A stretch of 64,000 bases of DNA from Clostridiaceae bacterium. Lineage in GTDB: Bacteria; Bacillota; Clostridia; Tissierellales; Sporanaerobacteraceae. The stretch spans positions 266,279 through 330,278 of the forward strand of contig JAHXQP010000030.1 in assembly GCA_019391515.1 (NCBI GenBank), given 5' to 3'. Below are positions 35,946-44,302 of this stretch, one piece after another (within the stretch, counting starts at the first letter, position 1; each line of letters begins with the position of its first letter). The translations under genes and the position numbers were made by a program. The notes under the pieces are model-generated. The model was not told the DNA's origin. It searched no databases and was given only the letters and a program-made list of their open reading frames with translations.

Positions 35946-38225
35946 TTAAGCCTTGAAGTTATAAATAGGCTTGATTATATCCAATATATCGACTGTATCT
36001 TCTATATTACTTATTATTTCTTCAATAGGTTTATATGCCATTGGGGCTTCATCCAATGTTGATTCTTTTACTGATGTTGTATAAACCTCTTCCATAGATT
36101 TCTGAAATTCTTCTAAGCTAATATTATCTCTCGCTTGTGCTCTGCTCATAATCCTACCAGCTCCATGTGGTGCACTATAGTTCCAGTCTGAATTGCCTTT
36201 ACCTGTTGCTAAAATAGATCCATCACGCATATTAATCGGAATTAATACTTTTTCTCCTTCATAAGCTGATATTGCACCTTTTCTAATTATATTGTCCTTA
36301 AAATCAATATAGTTATGAACTGTATGAAAGTATTCAAAATCATCCAGTGATTTATTAAACATTCTTTGTAGTATAATCTCTGCCATTGTTTCCCTGTTTA
36401 ATTTTGCATACTCTTGACATATGTTCATGTCGTGCAAATACTTGTCCCTAAATTCATTAGTTAGAAAACATAATTCTTTTGGATAGTTTGGTTGCAAATC
36501 ATCGTATTCCTTTTTTAATTCTTTCAATACTTTTTGTATTTCTTTTCTTCTGCCTTGTTCTTTATATTTTTTTATAATTTCTTCTCTTTTTATGAAATAG
36601 TCCCCTTTTCCACTGCATAAATCAACTGCTAAATTTTGATAAAATTCTGCAACTTGTTTACCTAGATTCCTACTTCCAGAATGGATCACAAGATATTTGT
36701 TATTATTTTTATCTATATTGATTTCTAGAAAGTGGTTACCCCCACCAAGTGTTCCTATGCTTCTTTCTAATCTCTTTGTACCTTTTAAACTTCTATAACA
36801 ATATAATTCTTGTAACTTTGGATATCGGATAATTCTACCTTCATGTGTATTAAATCCTGCTGGAATATACTGATTAATTATACTATCTAATTTTTTCAAG
36901 TCAATTTCTATTTGTCCTAAATTAACAACTTCCATTCCACAATTATGAACGAACACGCCTGCCGATAAGGCAAAATTATGATATTTATCTACACTTAAGC
37001 AATATACATCTTCTTTATAATCCAGTTTTTCAACAGATATAACTTTATGATTATTATATAATACTTTATTCCAATTTTCTTTATCTATTACTTCTATAAT
37101 TTTTTTAAATCCATATTCTTTTATAGTTTTACAAGCAATGTCATAAGTAGGATAATTATAAAATTTTTTTCTATAAGAGTTAAAGGTATCTGCATTAACA
37201 TCTTTACCATCTTTTTTAATAGAAAGTATCACATTTCTTATCCTTCCTAATTTTTGTTTAACTATCATTGTTTCATCTGAATTTTTATTACTAAAAAATT
37301 CGCTTCCTCTTTCTGCATTCTTTTGAACGACTTTTTTAAAGTCCTCCTTATTTTCATTCATGTAATTTGTTATATTCTGTATTGCTATTTCTTTTTTTTT
37401 ATTATAATATTTATCATCATAAAATCCTTTTTCTTGTAAGACTTGTAGTCTTTTTTGCTTAAATTCAGGAGATCTTAGTCTTGTTACTTGGTTTGAACTT
37501 TTTCCATGAATTGTTGAATGCTCATCAATTGTTAATAATTTTAAATTTTCAGGTGTGTTATCAAATTGATTTCCATTTTTATGATGAACAACATAACCTT
37601 CTGGTATATTACCAAAATACTCTTCTGCTACAATTCTATGTGTTGGTTGAGTTTTCATATTTTTATTAGGTTGTAGCAAAGATTCATATCCATCCCTAGT
37701 CTGATAAGTTCTATACAAGGGCATTAAACTATCTTTATATTTTAAATCTTTTGCTTGTTTGTACTTTCCATTTCTTAACATAATCTCATGATCAGGCGTA
37801 CAAATAATCTCCTCACCACCGCTTATTGTAACTTTTACTAATTCTGCATTCCTTATTGTTTTTAATGCTTTTGCTTTCCCATTTACAATTTTTTTATCTT
37901 TATTGACGGAATAAACCCAAAACTCCTTACCTTCTTCATATAATTGTTCTAATGTCTTTTGAGTCCCATTTAATAAGGGTATTTTTGTATCACCAACAAA
38001 ACATCCTATATCTACCCCAACTAAATTCGGAATTACTTTATCTCCTAAATCAGCTGTGAATCCTATTACACAACCAGCACCTTTGTGACAATCTGGCATA
38101 ATTCTTACTTTGGCATTTTCCACAAAATCCTGGTTAAGCAAGTTGGTTATTTGGGATATTGTTTCACTCTCAATATTATTGGTAAATACCTTAGCCATAC
38201 TGTATTTTCCCTGCAATTCAATCAT
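35946..38225 (-). CDS. rtcB: RtcB RNA ligase interrupted by an intein
   Basis: 759 codons from the ATG at 38225 (GGTG eight bases ahead). The RtcB halves join as GVDIG + CGMEVV, giving a ligase of about 405 residues with the metal-site phrases PDCHKGAGCVIGF, GGGNHFLEI, VIHSGSRNLG and SAPHGAGRIMSR. RtcB seals RNA with 2',3'-cyclic phosphate or 3'-phosphate ends to 5'-OH ends using GTP and Mn2+. The intein splits the precursor at the metal-ligand cysteine, so ligase activity depends on splicing. In the island it may repair RNA cut by HEPN or other toxins, but that is inference. A 17-bp dyad lies upstream. Confidence 0.93.
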   Translation of the reverse strand: MIELQGKYSMAKVFTNNIESETISQITNLLNQDFVENAKVRIMPDCHKGAGCVIGFTADLGDKVIPNLVGVDIGCFVGDTKIPLLNGTQKTLEQLYEEGKEFWVYSVNKDKKIVNGKAKALKTIRNAELVKVTISGGEEIICTPDHEIMLRNGKYKQAKDLKYKDSLMPLYRTYQTRDGYESLLQPNKNMKTQPTHRIVAEEYFGNIPEGYVVHHKNGNQFDNTPENLKLLTIDEHSTIHGKSSNQVTRLRSPEFKQKRLQVLQEKGFYDDKYYNKKKEIAIQNITNYMNENKEDFKKVVQKNAERGSEFFSNKNSDETMIVKQKLGRIRNVILSIKKDGKDVNADTFNSYRKKFYNYPTYDIACKTIKEYGFKKIIEVIDKENWNKVLYNNHKVISVEKLDYKEDVYCLSVDKYHNFALSAGVFVHNCGMEVVNLGQIEIDLKKLDSIINQYIPAGFNTHEGRIIRYPKLQELYCYRSLKGTKRLERSIGTLGGGNHFLEINIDKNNNKYLVIHSGSRNLGKQVAEFYQNLAVDLCSGKGDYFIKREEIIKKYKEQGRRKEIQKVLKELKKEYDDLQPNYPKELCFLTNEFRDKYLHDMNICQEYAKLNRETMAEIILQRMFNKSLDDFEYFHTVHNYIDFKDNIIRKGAISAYEGEKVLIPINMRDGSILATGKGNSDWNYSAPHGAGRIMSRAQARDNISLEEFQKSMEEVYTTSVKESTLDEAPMAYKPIEEIISNIEDTVDILDIIKPIYNFKA
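36942..38003 (-). mobile_element. intein with HNH homing endonuclease in RtcB
   Basis: 1062 bases, 354 residues. It starts with Cys1 (CFVGDTKIPLLNG, block A), has the TPDHEIMLRNG block B with TxxH, and ends FVHN (block G) before Cys+1 of the extein (CGMEV). In the middle, THRIVAEEYFGNIPEGYVVH then HKNGNQFDNTPENL is an HNH endonuclease core. All splicing residues seen are canonical, so it should be active. The insertion point is the Mn-binding cysteine, a conserved-site choice that inteins favour. Confidence 0.92.
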
Positions 38226-38249
38226 AATTTTCACCATCCCTATTTAGTT

Positions 38250-38285
38250 AATATTTATTATACTTTTGAAAGTATAATAAATATT
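38250..38285. promoter_or_regulatory. perfect 17-bp inverted repeat upstream of rtcB
   Basis: Arms 38250-38266 and 38269-38285 are exact complements around TG. There is no T-run, and each arm holds a TATAAT-like stretch. It lies 25 bases upstream of the rtcB start, so it could be an operator or a promoter-embedded hairpin. Confidence 0.5.
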
Positions 38286-38343
38286 ATATGCCGTTACTGA
38301 AAACTTATTTGATGAGCCATCTATTAATCCTATTTAATACAAA

Positions 38344-38808
38344 TTATCTAATGCACTGAATCATTATCAAACAAGGATTTTCTTTTCCCCATAATTCTGG
38401 CAAGCACTCCAATGGTTTAAATCCCATTGATAAATAAAATTTCCTTGTATCTGCATAATAAATGTCAGGATGAGATTCATCAAGAGTCTTTACTTGCAAG
38501 AATTCATATCCATGGTCTTTAGTAAAGCTCAAAGCTCTATTAAATAAATCTCTACCAATTCCTTGTTTATGATAATCAGGCAAAACCCCCATAACATAAA
38601 TCTCAGCAGTATATTGATTGTTTTCTTTAATTGAAATAAAACCTAATGGTTTTATTTCATCCATTGCTGCAAAAAAAGGTAAATTACTACTTTTATTAAT
38701 GTACTCCTGTGTAGATTCTGGTATTCCAAACCAATTAGGGAGTGATTTTAAGATCCACGCCGATATCTCTCTTTTTTCCTGTTTGTCATGTATTTCTTTT
38801 ATATTCAT
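38344..38808 (-). CDS. GNAT-family N-acetyltransferase
   Basis: 154 residues. The acetyl-CoA loop is VLPDYHKQGIGRDLFNRA, preceded by TAEIYVMGV and followed by FYLSMGFKPLECLPELWG, a typical GNAT ending. Substrate unknown. TTAGGTGATGAAAAG precedes the ATG. Second of five GNAT genes in the accessory region. Confidence 0.88.
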   Translation of the reverse strand: MNIKEIHDKQEKREISAWILKSLPNWFGIPESTQEYINKSSNLPFFAAMDEIKPLGFISIKENNQYTAEIYVMGVLPDYHKQGIGRDLFNRALSFTKDHGYEFLQVKTLDESHPDIYYADTRKFYLSMGFKPLECLPELWGKENPCLIMIQCIR

Positions 38809-38917
38809 CTTTTCATCACCTAATATAAATTTTCTTTATTACACATTTTTATACTATTATACATTATATGAAAAATGCGACACATAAACCATCAAAGATA
38901 TTACTCATTTTTTGTCC

Positions 38918-39421
38918 TTATTTCATTTCAAAATACTTATCTAAATAATTTCCATCGCCTATCTTTTTTGTCTCAATTTTGCCATCAATTGGGCTTAGCA
39001 AAATATAATACTTAACATTGTTTTTTTCACCAGTATAAAGATATGCATTAGGAACTAAACGGGTATTCTTCAATCCAAATGATATAATCGACTTATCCTG
39101 TAATTCAGAAAGATTCTTATACCCATGTTGAACAACAATACCCTTACCTTCTCTGTAGGAGAAATCAGGTTTATAAGCAATAAAGCTAGCTATTGTAATA
39201 ACAATCAACAAAACAGTGAACCAACGCACCTTTGGTTGAACTGTGTTTATTTCCTTTTTCCAATCAATTAGTGTAATAACAATCCAACTAGTCAATAAAG
39301 ATATAACAAAATTGATACGAAATGCATCTGCATAAATAAAGTGAGAAATCAAAAACATACCAATCCCAACTAATATACATAATATGATTTCAAAAATCAA
39401 AACTATCTTTTGACTCTTCAT
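38918..39421 (-). CDS. membrane protein of unknown function
   Basis: 167 residues with three hydrophobic helices (about 7-27, 34-52 and 70-85) and a soluble C-terminal half (REGKGIVVQHGYKNLSEL ... YYILLSPIDGKIETKKIG). No known domain is recognised. Its promoter-like upstream segment is part of block B and contains TATAAT within a stretch shared with blocks C and D. Confidence 0.65.
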   Translation of the reverse strand: MKSQKIVLIFEIILCILVGIGMFLISHFIYADAFRINFVISLLTSWIVITLIDWKKEINTVQPKVRWFTVLLIVITIASFIAYKPDFSYREGKGIVVQHGYKNLSELQDKSIISFGLKNTRLVPNAYLYTGEKNNVKYYILLSPIDGKIETKKIGDGNYLDKYFEMK

Positions 39422-39451
39422 TTATTATAAAACCTCCTACTTCATATAATT

Positions 39452-39610
39452 TTTCTTACACGTATTATATCATTTAATTCTAGCCTATAATGTGATTCAC
39501 CATATTAATTTAACTCGCAAAATAAATAGAATATATCTAATAAAATAACAGATTAACTAAGTATATAAATAAAACTAGTAGATTTTTATTATAACAAATC
39601 CACTAGTTTT
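39452..39610 (-). repeat. repeat block B: promoter module, rlmH-end-like sequence, hairpin
   Basis: Order from right to left: hairpin arms AAAACTAGT (39571-39579) and ACTAGTTTT (39602-39610); a worn rlmH-end-like stretch GGTGAATCACATTATAGG (complement of 39483-39500); then the module CTAGAATTAAATGATATAAT leading to the gene at 39421. The hairpin stem differs from blocks A, C and D but by paired changes, so the fold is conserved. Confidence 0.55.
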
Positions 39611-39692
39611 ATTTATTTCGTATAATCTGGGATAACACCTTTATAAATATGTCCACTCCCGTTTAAAATAAGTTTTTCCCTATAAATACAGA

Positions 39693-40322
39693 CTATGACA
39701 ATTTTCCAAGTTGAATAATTCCTGCACAATGAGATACAGTTGTAAAACTAATATCTTCTTTAGGAAAAAATTCTTTTAATTCATCAAATACAAAATATAT
39801 TTCTTCATCATCCCAATAATTATCATACTTTACTTTACACTGCTCTAGTAATTTTCTTGTTTCAAATGCCACATCTCCAATAATAATTTCACCATCATTA
39901 GAAAGATACTTATCTAATTTATTAATAAAATTTATTTTCTCTTTATCTTCTAAATGATGCATTGCATAAGTACTTATAATATAATCAAACTGTATGTTTT
40001 CAAGTGCTTTGGGTAAGCCCTTAGAAAAATCATATTGAAACAATTTAGCTAATAGCATTTTCTCTTTTGCGATCTTTAGCATTCTTTTGGAAAAATCAAT
40101 GCCATATACTTCATATCCATCATCATATAGTTTTTTTGTTAATACTCCTGTACCAAATCCAATATCCAATACTTTTGCTTTTTCTTTCTTATGAACTATA
40201 TTGTAAATAGTATTGAGAACATCTTTATATCCTGCAAATGGATATTCATTATCCTCTTCACTTAACTGAACACTTTTATCATAACCATCTGCCCATAAAT
40301 CAAAACCTTTATTGTTTAACAT
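39693..40322 (-). CDS. class I SAM-dependent methyltransferase
   Basis: 209 residues. Motif I VLDIGFGTGVLTKKL, then VYGIDFSKRMLKIAK, and YIISTYAMHHLEDKEK mark a UbiE/YcgJ-like small-molecule methyltransferase. It starts within the end of a short frameshifted gene, using that gene's AAGGAGGG. Substrate unknown. Confidence 0.88.
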   Translation of the reverse strand: MLNNKGFDLWADGYDKSVQLSEEDNEYPFAGYKDVLNTIYNIVHKKEKAKVLDIGFGTGVLTKKLYDDGYEVYGIDFSKRMLKIAKEKMLLAKLFQYDFSKGLPKALENIQFDYIISTYAMHHLEDKEKINFINKLDKYLSNDGEIIIGDVAFETRKLLEQCKVKYDNYWDDEEIYFVFDELKEFFPKEDISFTTVSHCAGIIQLGKLS

Positions 40323-40492
40323 TAAGAAAGCCCTCCTTGCCTAATTCATAGTCAATAGCAGTTTTCCATTTGCCAATTTGGTCTTTCCAACAGTCTTTTC
40401 CTATAGTATCAAATTTAATCTCTAAGTTATCGTTATAATGTCTGCGTACATAAGATAATGTTGTATATTGTCCTGTTCTAGAACTTTTTCAT
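40309..40492 (-). pseudogene. small gene broken by a one-base frameshift
   Basis: AGGTGG stands six bases before ATG 40492, but the frame closes after four codons (MKKF). Removing one A from the AAAAA run right after the ATG opens a 60-residue frame, MKSSRTGQYTTLSYVRRHYN continuing to GKEGFLNVKQ, which ends overlapping the methyltransferase start. The peptide is charged and resembles no family I know. The rest of the 305-base gap 40323-40627 shows nothing else. Confidence 0.55.
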
Positions 40493-40627
40493 AATCATCC
40501 ACCTTATTTCACTTTTTAAAAAAATAAATAAAATATTTTATTTTTCAACTATTAAACAACTATGATTTTCATTTAGATACAATATAAATAACTTTTTGAA
40601 CAATAATTAAAATTAATCCTAATTTTA

Positions 40628-41053
40628 TTATATGGTTTTAGAATAGTGATTGGATAAAATAATTATAAGTAATAGTTCAAATACAATCAACCCAACTGCT
40701 GGTAGTAAATATTCTAATGGTGCTTTCATAAAACCAAGATAGAGAACAAATCCACATAATATATAGTTCATAATCTGTGCAGTTAAATAACCTGACTTTT
40801 CTCTTATTCTGATATTTCTTTCATCATTTTTTTCTATAGAATAAAGTTCTTCTATATCTTTACTTTTAGTATCTGAAACTAAAAGAGTCTTAATAAAAGA
40901 ACCAATACCCAATGCAGCACAAGCTCCTCCTATACCAAAACATAAACCTCCAAGCATTTCATTAACTCCTAAATTAAATATATAAACCCCAAGTATAATA
41001 AGTAGAATACCAACAATCCCTGCTCCCAAATACAGTATTTTTTTTCTTTTCAT
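40628..41053 (-). CDS. four-helix membrane protein paired with an XRE regulator
   Basis: 141 residues with four membrane helices in two pairs (about 8-27, 33-53, 88-105, 112-134) and a charged loop SIEKNDERNIRIREKSGY between them, a pattern seen in DUF2178-like membrane proteins next to small XRE regulators. The ATG overlaps the regulator stop by four bases. Function unknown; the pair is probably co-regulated through the operators upstream. Confidence 0.75.
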   Translation of the reverse strand: MKRKKILYLGAGIVGILLIILGVYIFNLGVNEMLGGLCFGIGGACAALGIGSFIKTLLVSDTKSKDIEELYSIEKNDERNIRIREKSGYLTAQIMNYILCGFVLYLGFMKAPLEYLLPAVGLIVFELLLIIILSNHYSKTI

Positions 41054-41262
41054 TTTTGAACCTCCTCCTTATAAATAAATATTTCTTCAATTTGTTTTCC
41101 AAAAAACTCTGCAATATGAAAAGCCAGCTCTAAAGATGGATTATACTTCCCATTTTCTATTGAGCTAATTGTTTGTCGTGACACCCTCAGCGCCTTTGCT
41201 AACTCATCTTGATTGAGATTTTGTTTTTTTCGTAATTCTTCAACTCTATTTTTCAGTAACAT
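41050..41262 (-). CDS. small XRE-family transcriptional regulator
   Basis: About 70 residues: VEELRKKQNLNQDELAKALR then VSRQTISSIENGKYNPSLEL is a complete XRE helix-turn-helix. The start is uncertain. GGAGGTG lies at 41263-41269 (complement), only two bases before ATG 41262; a CTG two codons later (41254-41256) has ideal spacing and would give the usual family start MKNRVEELRKK. Two identical 16-bp operators flank its promoter. Confidence 0.88.
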   Translation of the reverse strand: MLLKNRVEELRKKQNLNQDELAKALRVSRQTISSIENGKYNPSLELAFHIAEFFGKQIEEIFIYKEEVQK

Positions 41263-41279
41263 CACCTCCAAATATATGA

Positions 41280-41339
41280 CAAGGAACCTTTACATTTATT
41301 ATATGCTCTCCTTTTAGTTTTGTCAAGGAACCTTTACAT
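41280..41339 (-). promoter_or_regulatory. XRE promoter with two identical operators
   Basis: TTGACA (complement of 41321-41326), a 17-base spacer and TATAAT (complement of 41298-41303). The 16-bp word CAAGGAACCTTTACAT occurs identically at 41280-41295 and 41324-41339. Each copy holds the dyad AAGGttCCTT; one overlaps the -35 and one lies just past the -10, the layout of an autorepressor. Confidence 0.8.
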
Positions 41340-41349
41340 GACTAACTTT

Positions 41350-41386
41350 TAAAAAACAAGTTTTTTCTAAACTTGTTTTTTAAAAA
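41350..41386. repeat. small A/T-rich hairpin
   Basis: AAAAACAAG and CTTGTTTTT around a loop of about 10 bases with T-run; could end transcription arriving from the right on the minus strand. Confidence 0.45.
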
Positions 41387-41412
41387 TTATTATTGCTTCA
41401 TAATAAATCTTC

Positions 41413-41470
41413 TTATACGATTCGTCGTATTAGTTCTACTGGCAAAACTTGTTTGATAATAAATATACCC
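41413..41470 (-). repeat. rlmH-end-like copy beside the XRE operon
   Basis: The plus strand TATTAGTTCTACTGGCAAAA closely follows the copy at 44984-45000 (CACTAGTTCTATTAGCAAAA), and both continue with matching ACTT.. and ATA.ATAT stretches. The gene-end part itself is worn (CTTATACGATTCGTCG). Confidence 0.45.
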
Positions 41471-41553
41471 AATAAAAAGTAACTTTAATTAGTAAAATAT
41501 ATACAAATAAACTTTAGTGCATAATATATAAAGATTGTGATACATTATACTAA

Positions 41554-41739
41554 TTAAATCATAGACCTTTTCCATCTTTTTAACTTTGAATAAGGCTCTT
41601 GAGGTAAAATACCTATAATAATAAAACATATTGCCAACCCTTGTAAAAAACCTAAAAATAAATCAGGTATACTAAAAAAACGTCTTAGAATAATATAGAC
41701 TGTTTGTGCAAAAATTCCTATGAATAGTTCTTTTCTCAC
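41554..41739 (-). CDS. small two-helix membrane protein
   Basis: 61 residues starting with GTG behind TTAGGGAGGCATTAAT. Two hydrophobic helices (about 5-22 and 26-46) and a basic tail (SKLKRWKRSM). No known family. It lies downstream of a similar-sized membrane protein gene and may share its transcript. Confidence 0.6.
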   Translation of the reverse strand: MRKELFIGIFAQTVYIILRRFFSIPDLFLGFLQGLAICFIIIGILPQEPYSKLKRWKRSMI

Positions 41740-41797
41740 ATTAATGCCTCCCTAAGATTAAATAATATTTACTTCACATAAATCTACTGATATTCAA

Positions 41798-42034
41798 TTA
41801 AAATAATAAATTCAAAACTACAAAAATAATAATGGACAATAAAGTAATAGGAATAAGTAAATGTATTTTCTTTTTTGTCTCTTTATATTCATTCCATTCA
41901 TCTATTGCCTGATTTATAAGTATTATCCCAACTAAAGCAATAAAAACATTACGCGGAATATCAACTTTCATAAGTATAAGTATTAAATATGTAGCTGAAA
42001 CTATGCCTACAATAATTTGTCTTGCCTTTTCCAT
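41798..42034 (-). CDS. small membrane protein
   Basis: 78 residues with three hydrophobic helices (about 5-21, 27-43, 58-76) and a charged loop DEWNEYKETKKKIH. AGGAGATGGCTAT precedes the ATG. Family not recognised. Its promoter-like segment is the left part of repeat block C. Confidence 0.6.
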   Translation of the reverse strand: MEKARQIIVGIVSATYLILILMKVDIPRNVFIALVGIILINQAIDEWNEYKETKKKIHLLIPITLLSIIIFVVLNLLF

Positions 42035-42111
42035 ATAGCCATCTCCTGATAGTATTTTTAAAAACTTCTTACAAATTCTTTTAGATATTTACAATTTAAT
42101 ACGATATATTT

Positions 42112-42330
42112 TTTACTTATACATATTATATCATTCAATTTTAGTTTATGATAACCCCTTAAACATTATCCTATAACACATAGCTTGTCCACTATTTATA
42201 GTATGGTTCAATGGTTCACCATATTAATTTGACTGACAAAACAAATAGGATGTGTTTGATTGTGGATATTCCTAATATATAAGGTATAAGTAAAACCAGT
42301 AGACTCTTATCATGCAAACCTGCTGGTTTT
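42112..42330 (-). repeat. repeat block C: promoter module, rlmH-end-like sequence, hairpin
   Basis: This fills most of the 333-base gap 42035-42367. The hairpin arms are AAAACCAG (42292-42299) and CTGGTTTT (42323-42330). The rlmH-end-like part reads GGTGAACC (complement of 42213-42220) followed by a second GAACCATACTATAAA. The left end is the module with TATAAT (complement of 42126-42131) that it shares with blocks B and D. Similarity to block D runs along nearly the whole length. Confidence 0.6.
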
Positions 42331-42367
42331 ATAAAATTGCTATAGCTGTTTCTTCAACTTATTATAC

Positions 42368-42870
42368 TTAACTATCAAATTTACAATAATGCAAAATATT
42401 ATTTTCAACATCATAGATTCCCACAGTATAATTTGAAGAATACCTCTCAAATAACAATCTATCATCGTTAATCTTATCTTTACCCTTAAATCTGTCAATA
42501 AATATCCAATATCCATTCAGTATTTCTGGCATATCTAATCTTTCAGCCAAATCAGATATATATTCAACGGAACCTTTTTCTCCACCATATAACTTAAGTT
42601 TAATATTTTCTGTGAGAGGTAAACTTCTCCAATCACCATTATCTTTAATCTCTGATAAAATCTTTTCAGCATTTTTACCCTTAAATTGAATTTTTGCTAA
42701 TGTTATCCCATCTTCGTAAAATCCTTCATGCGTGTTCTCATATTCTATTTTTATGTTCTCAGGCATTTTAATTCCTAAAGAGTTTGAAATTTTTTGTTGA
42801 TGGACTGTGAAAAACAGCCCGTTAAAGAAAAAATAATAATTAAAAATATGTAAGTAAATCGCTTTCTCAT
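42368..42870 (-). pseudogene. lipoprotein gene broken by a one-base frameshift
   Basis: GGGGTGATGTAT precedes ATG 42870, which opens a lipoprotein signal peptide: MRKRFTYIFLIIIFSLTGCF, a clear lipobox. After INKK the frame hits a stop. Adding one A to the six-A run (complement of 42790-42795) joins it smoothly to ISNSLGIKMPENIKIEYENT and on to the C-terminus HYCKFDS. The restored protein has about 168 residues. The domain is not recognised. The defect is either real decay, phase variation at the A-tract, or a sequencing error. Confidence 0.7.
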
Positions 42871-43006
42871 ATACATCACCCCATGTAAAATAAACTAGAA
42901 ACCAAAGCCCCTGCATATTCTATAATGCTAAAATTTTTAATTTTCTTCTTTTGAATATTCTAAAATATCGCCCGGTTGACAATCTGATGAATTATTATAA
43001 CTAAAA

Positions 43007-43500
43007 CTATTTATCTGAATAATTGTATTTTACATATACATAACTGTTCCATTTTTCTATATATTCTTCTTTAACAAAATTAAGCTTTTACTTGCAATAT
43101 TCTCTGGATGTACAAGGCAACATATTTCATAATCATCGTATTTCTGAAAAAGAAATGGAATTAGTGAGGTTAACAATTCAAAAATATAACCTTTCCTTTG
43201 AAAATAAGGAGATATAGTAAATCCAAGAGAGATTGTTTTCTCTTTTTTTGAAATATACAAATCACCAATTAATTTATCTGTTCTTTTTAAAGCTATTGCA
43301 AATTGCATTTCATCATTATTTAAATCACGATCAAAATTTGTTTCAATAAGCTTTTTCAAATACTCTTTTGAAGTATCTTTCCACTCTTGATATTTCCCAC
43401 ACTCTTTATTATTTCTATATTCAAATAAATGCTCTAAATCATCTAACCTAAAATTACGGAGATGTAATCTTTCAGTATATAATATAATTTTCACTCCCAT
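43007..43500 (-). pseudogene. GNAT acetyltransferase with a frameshifted C-terminus
   Basis: The N-terminal 135 residues are a RimJ/RimL-type GNAT (ILYTERLHLRNFRLDDLEHL, TISPYFQRKGYIFELLTSLI). After HPENIASK the frame ends early at 43057. One extra A near 43090 would continue it as KLNFVKEEYIEKWNSYVYVK, a normal GNAT ending, to a stop at 43007-43009. Shine-Dalgarno placement at the start is also poor. It is probably inactive, or the base is miscalled. Confidence 0.7.
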
Positions 43501-43542
43501 CTTAATATTATTGAAATATCAGTAAAAAGTGGATATTCATTT

Positions 43543-44061
43543 TTAAATTATTTTTTCCATAACTTTAATTTCCCAGTTTCTTTCAGGATGAATTGTACTA
43601 ATTATTTCTTTTACTACTTTAAATCCCATTCTTGTCCAAAACTCAAATCCATTTTTATTTTCCTTTAGTACGCCCAATCTTAATCTGCAATATCCCCTTT
43701 TCCTCATATTTATTGCAAACTCTTCAACAAATGCGCTTCCATATCCTTGTCTATGAAAATCTCCATGAATTATAAATAGTCCTATGTATACTGTATCTTC
43801 ATCTGGATAATTCATTACATAATCTATAATCCCGATATCTTGACCATTTATGGATATTAATTTGTAATTCTTGTTCTGCAAATTTGAACCTGGTGGTATA
43901 TCATTTTTATCTTCAATAATAGATTCTATTGAAGGTTTTCCATTCATGGAGACTTTAAAATACTCTTCATTTGTATCATAAATCTTTAAAACATTTTTAA
44001 GTAAATCCTTAGTAACTGTCTTCAAGACAACCTTGTTTTCAATATATTTCAACTTCCTCAC
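43543..44061 (-). CDS. GNAT-family N-acetyltransferase
   Basis: About 170 residues. The acetyl-CoA loop is IIHGDFHRQGYGSAFVEEFA, followed by LRLGVLKENKNGFEFWTRMG, a standard GNAT core. The start is uncertain: GTG 44061, or TTG 44052 behind GAGGTG. The open frame continues further upstream into a decayed gene. Substrate unknown. Confidence 0.85.
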   Translation of the reverse strand: MRKLKYIENKVVLKTVTKDLLKNVLKIYDTNEEYFKVSMNGKPSIESIIEDKNDIPPGSNLQNKNYKLISINGQDIGIIDYVMNYPDEDTVYIGLFIIHGDFHRQGYGSAFVEEFAINMRKRGYCRLRLGVLKENKNGFEFWTRMGFKVVKEIISTIHPERNWEIKVMEKII

Positions 44062-44219
44062 CTCAAGAATAATTTGTTTTTCAATTTCTTCATTTATCCC
44101 AATATTATCTGAAATGATCCAAGAGTTATTACCTACTATTTTACCATAAACTAGAATACCTTACCCTACTTACGCTCGCAAAAAAATGATTTTACATTAG
44201 TATCCTTAAATACATCCAT
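44062..44219 (-). pseudogene. decayed short gene upstream of a GNAT
   Basis: GGGGGATTATT precedes ATG 44219, giving MDVFKDTNVKSFF, then stops follow in quick succession. Two frame changes would join it to YGKIVGNNSWIISDNIGINE and on into the frame of the GNAT gene. The peptide matches nothing I know. It is one of several genes in the island with frame damage. Confidence 0.4.
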
Positions 44220-44302
44220 AATAATCCCCCATAAAATATAAACTTTATTTTATAATATTCTACTGTTGAGTAATATATAGATATTGTGTTGTAATAATTA
44301 AC

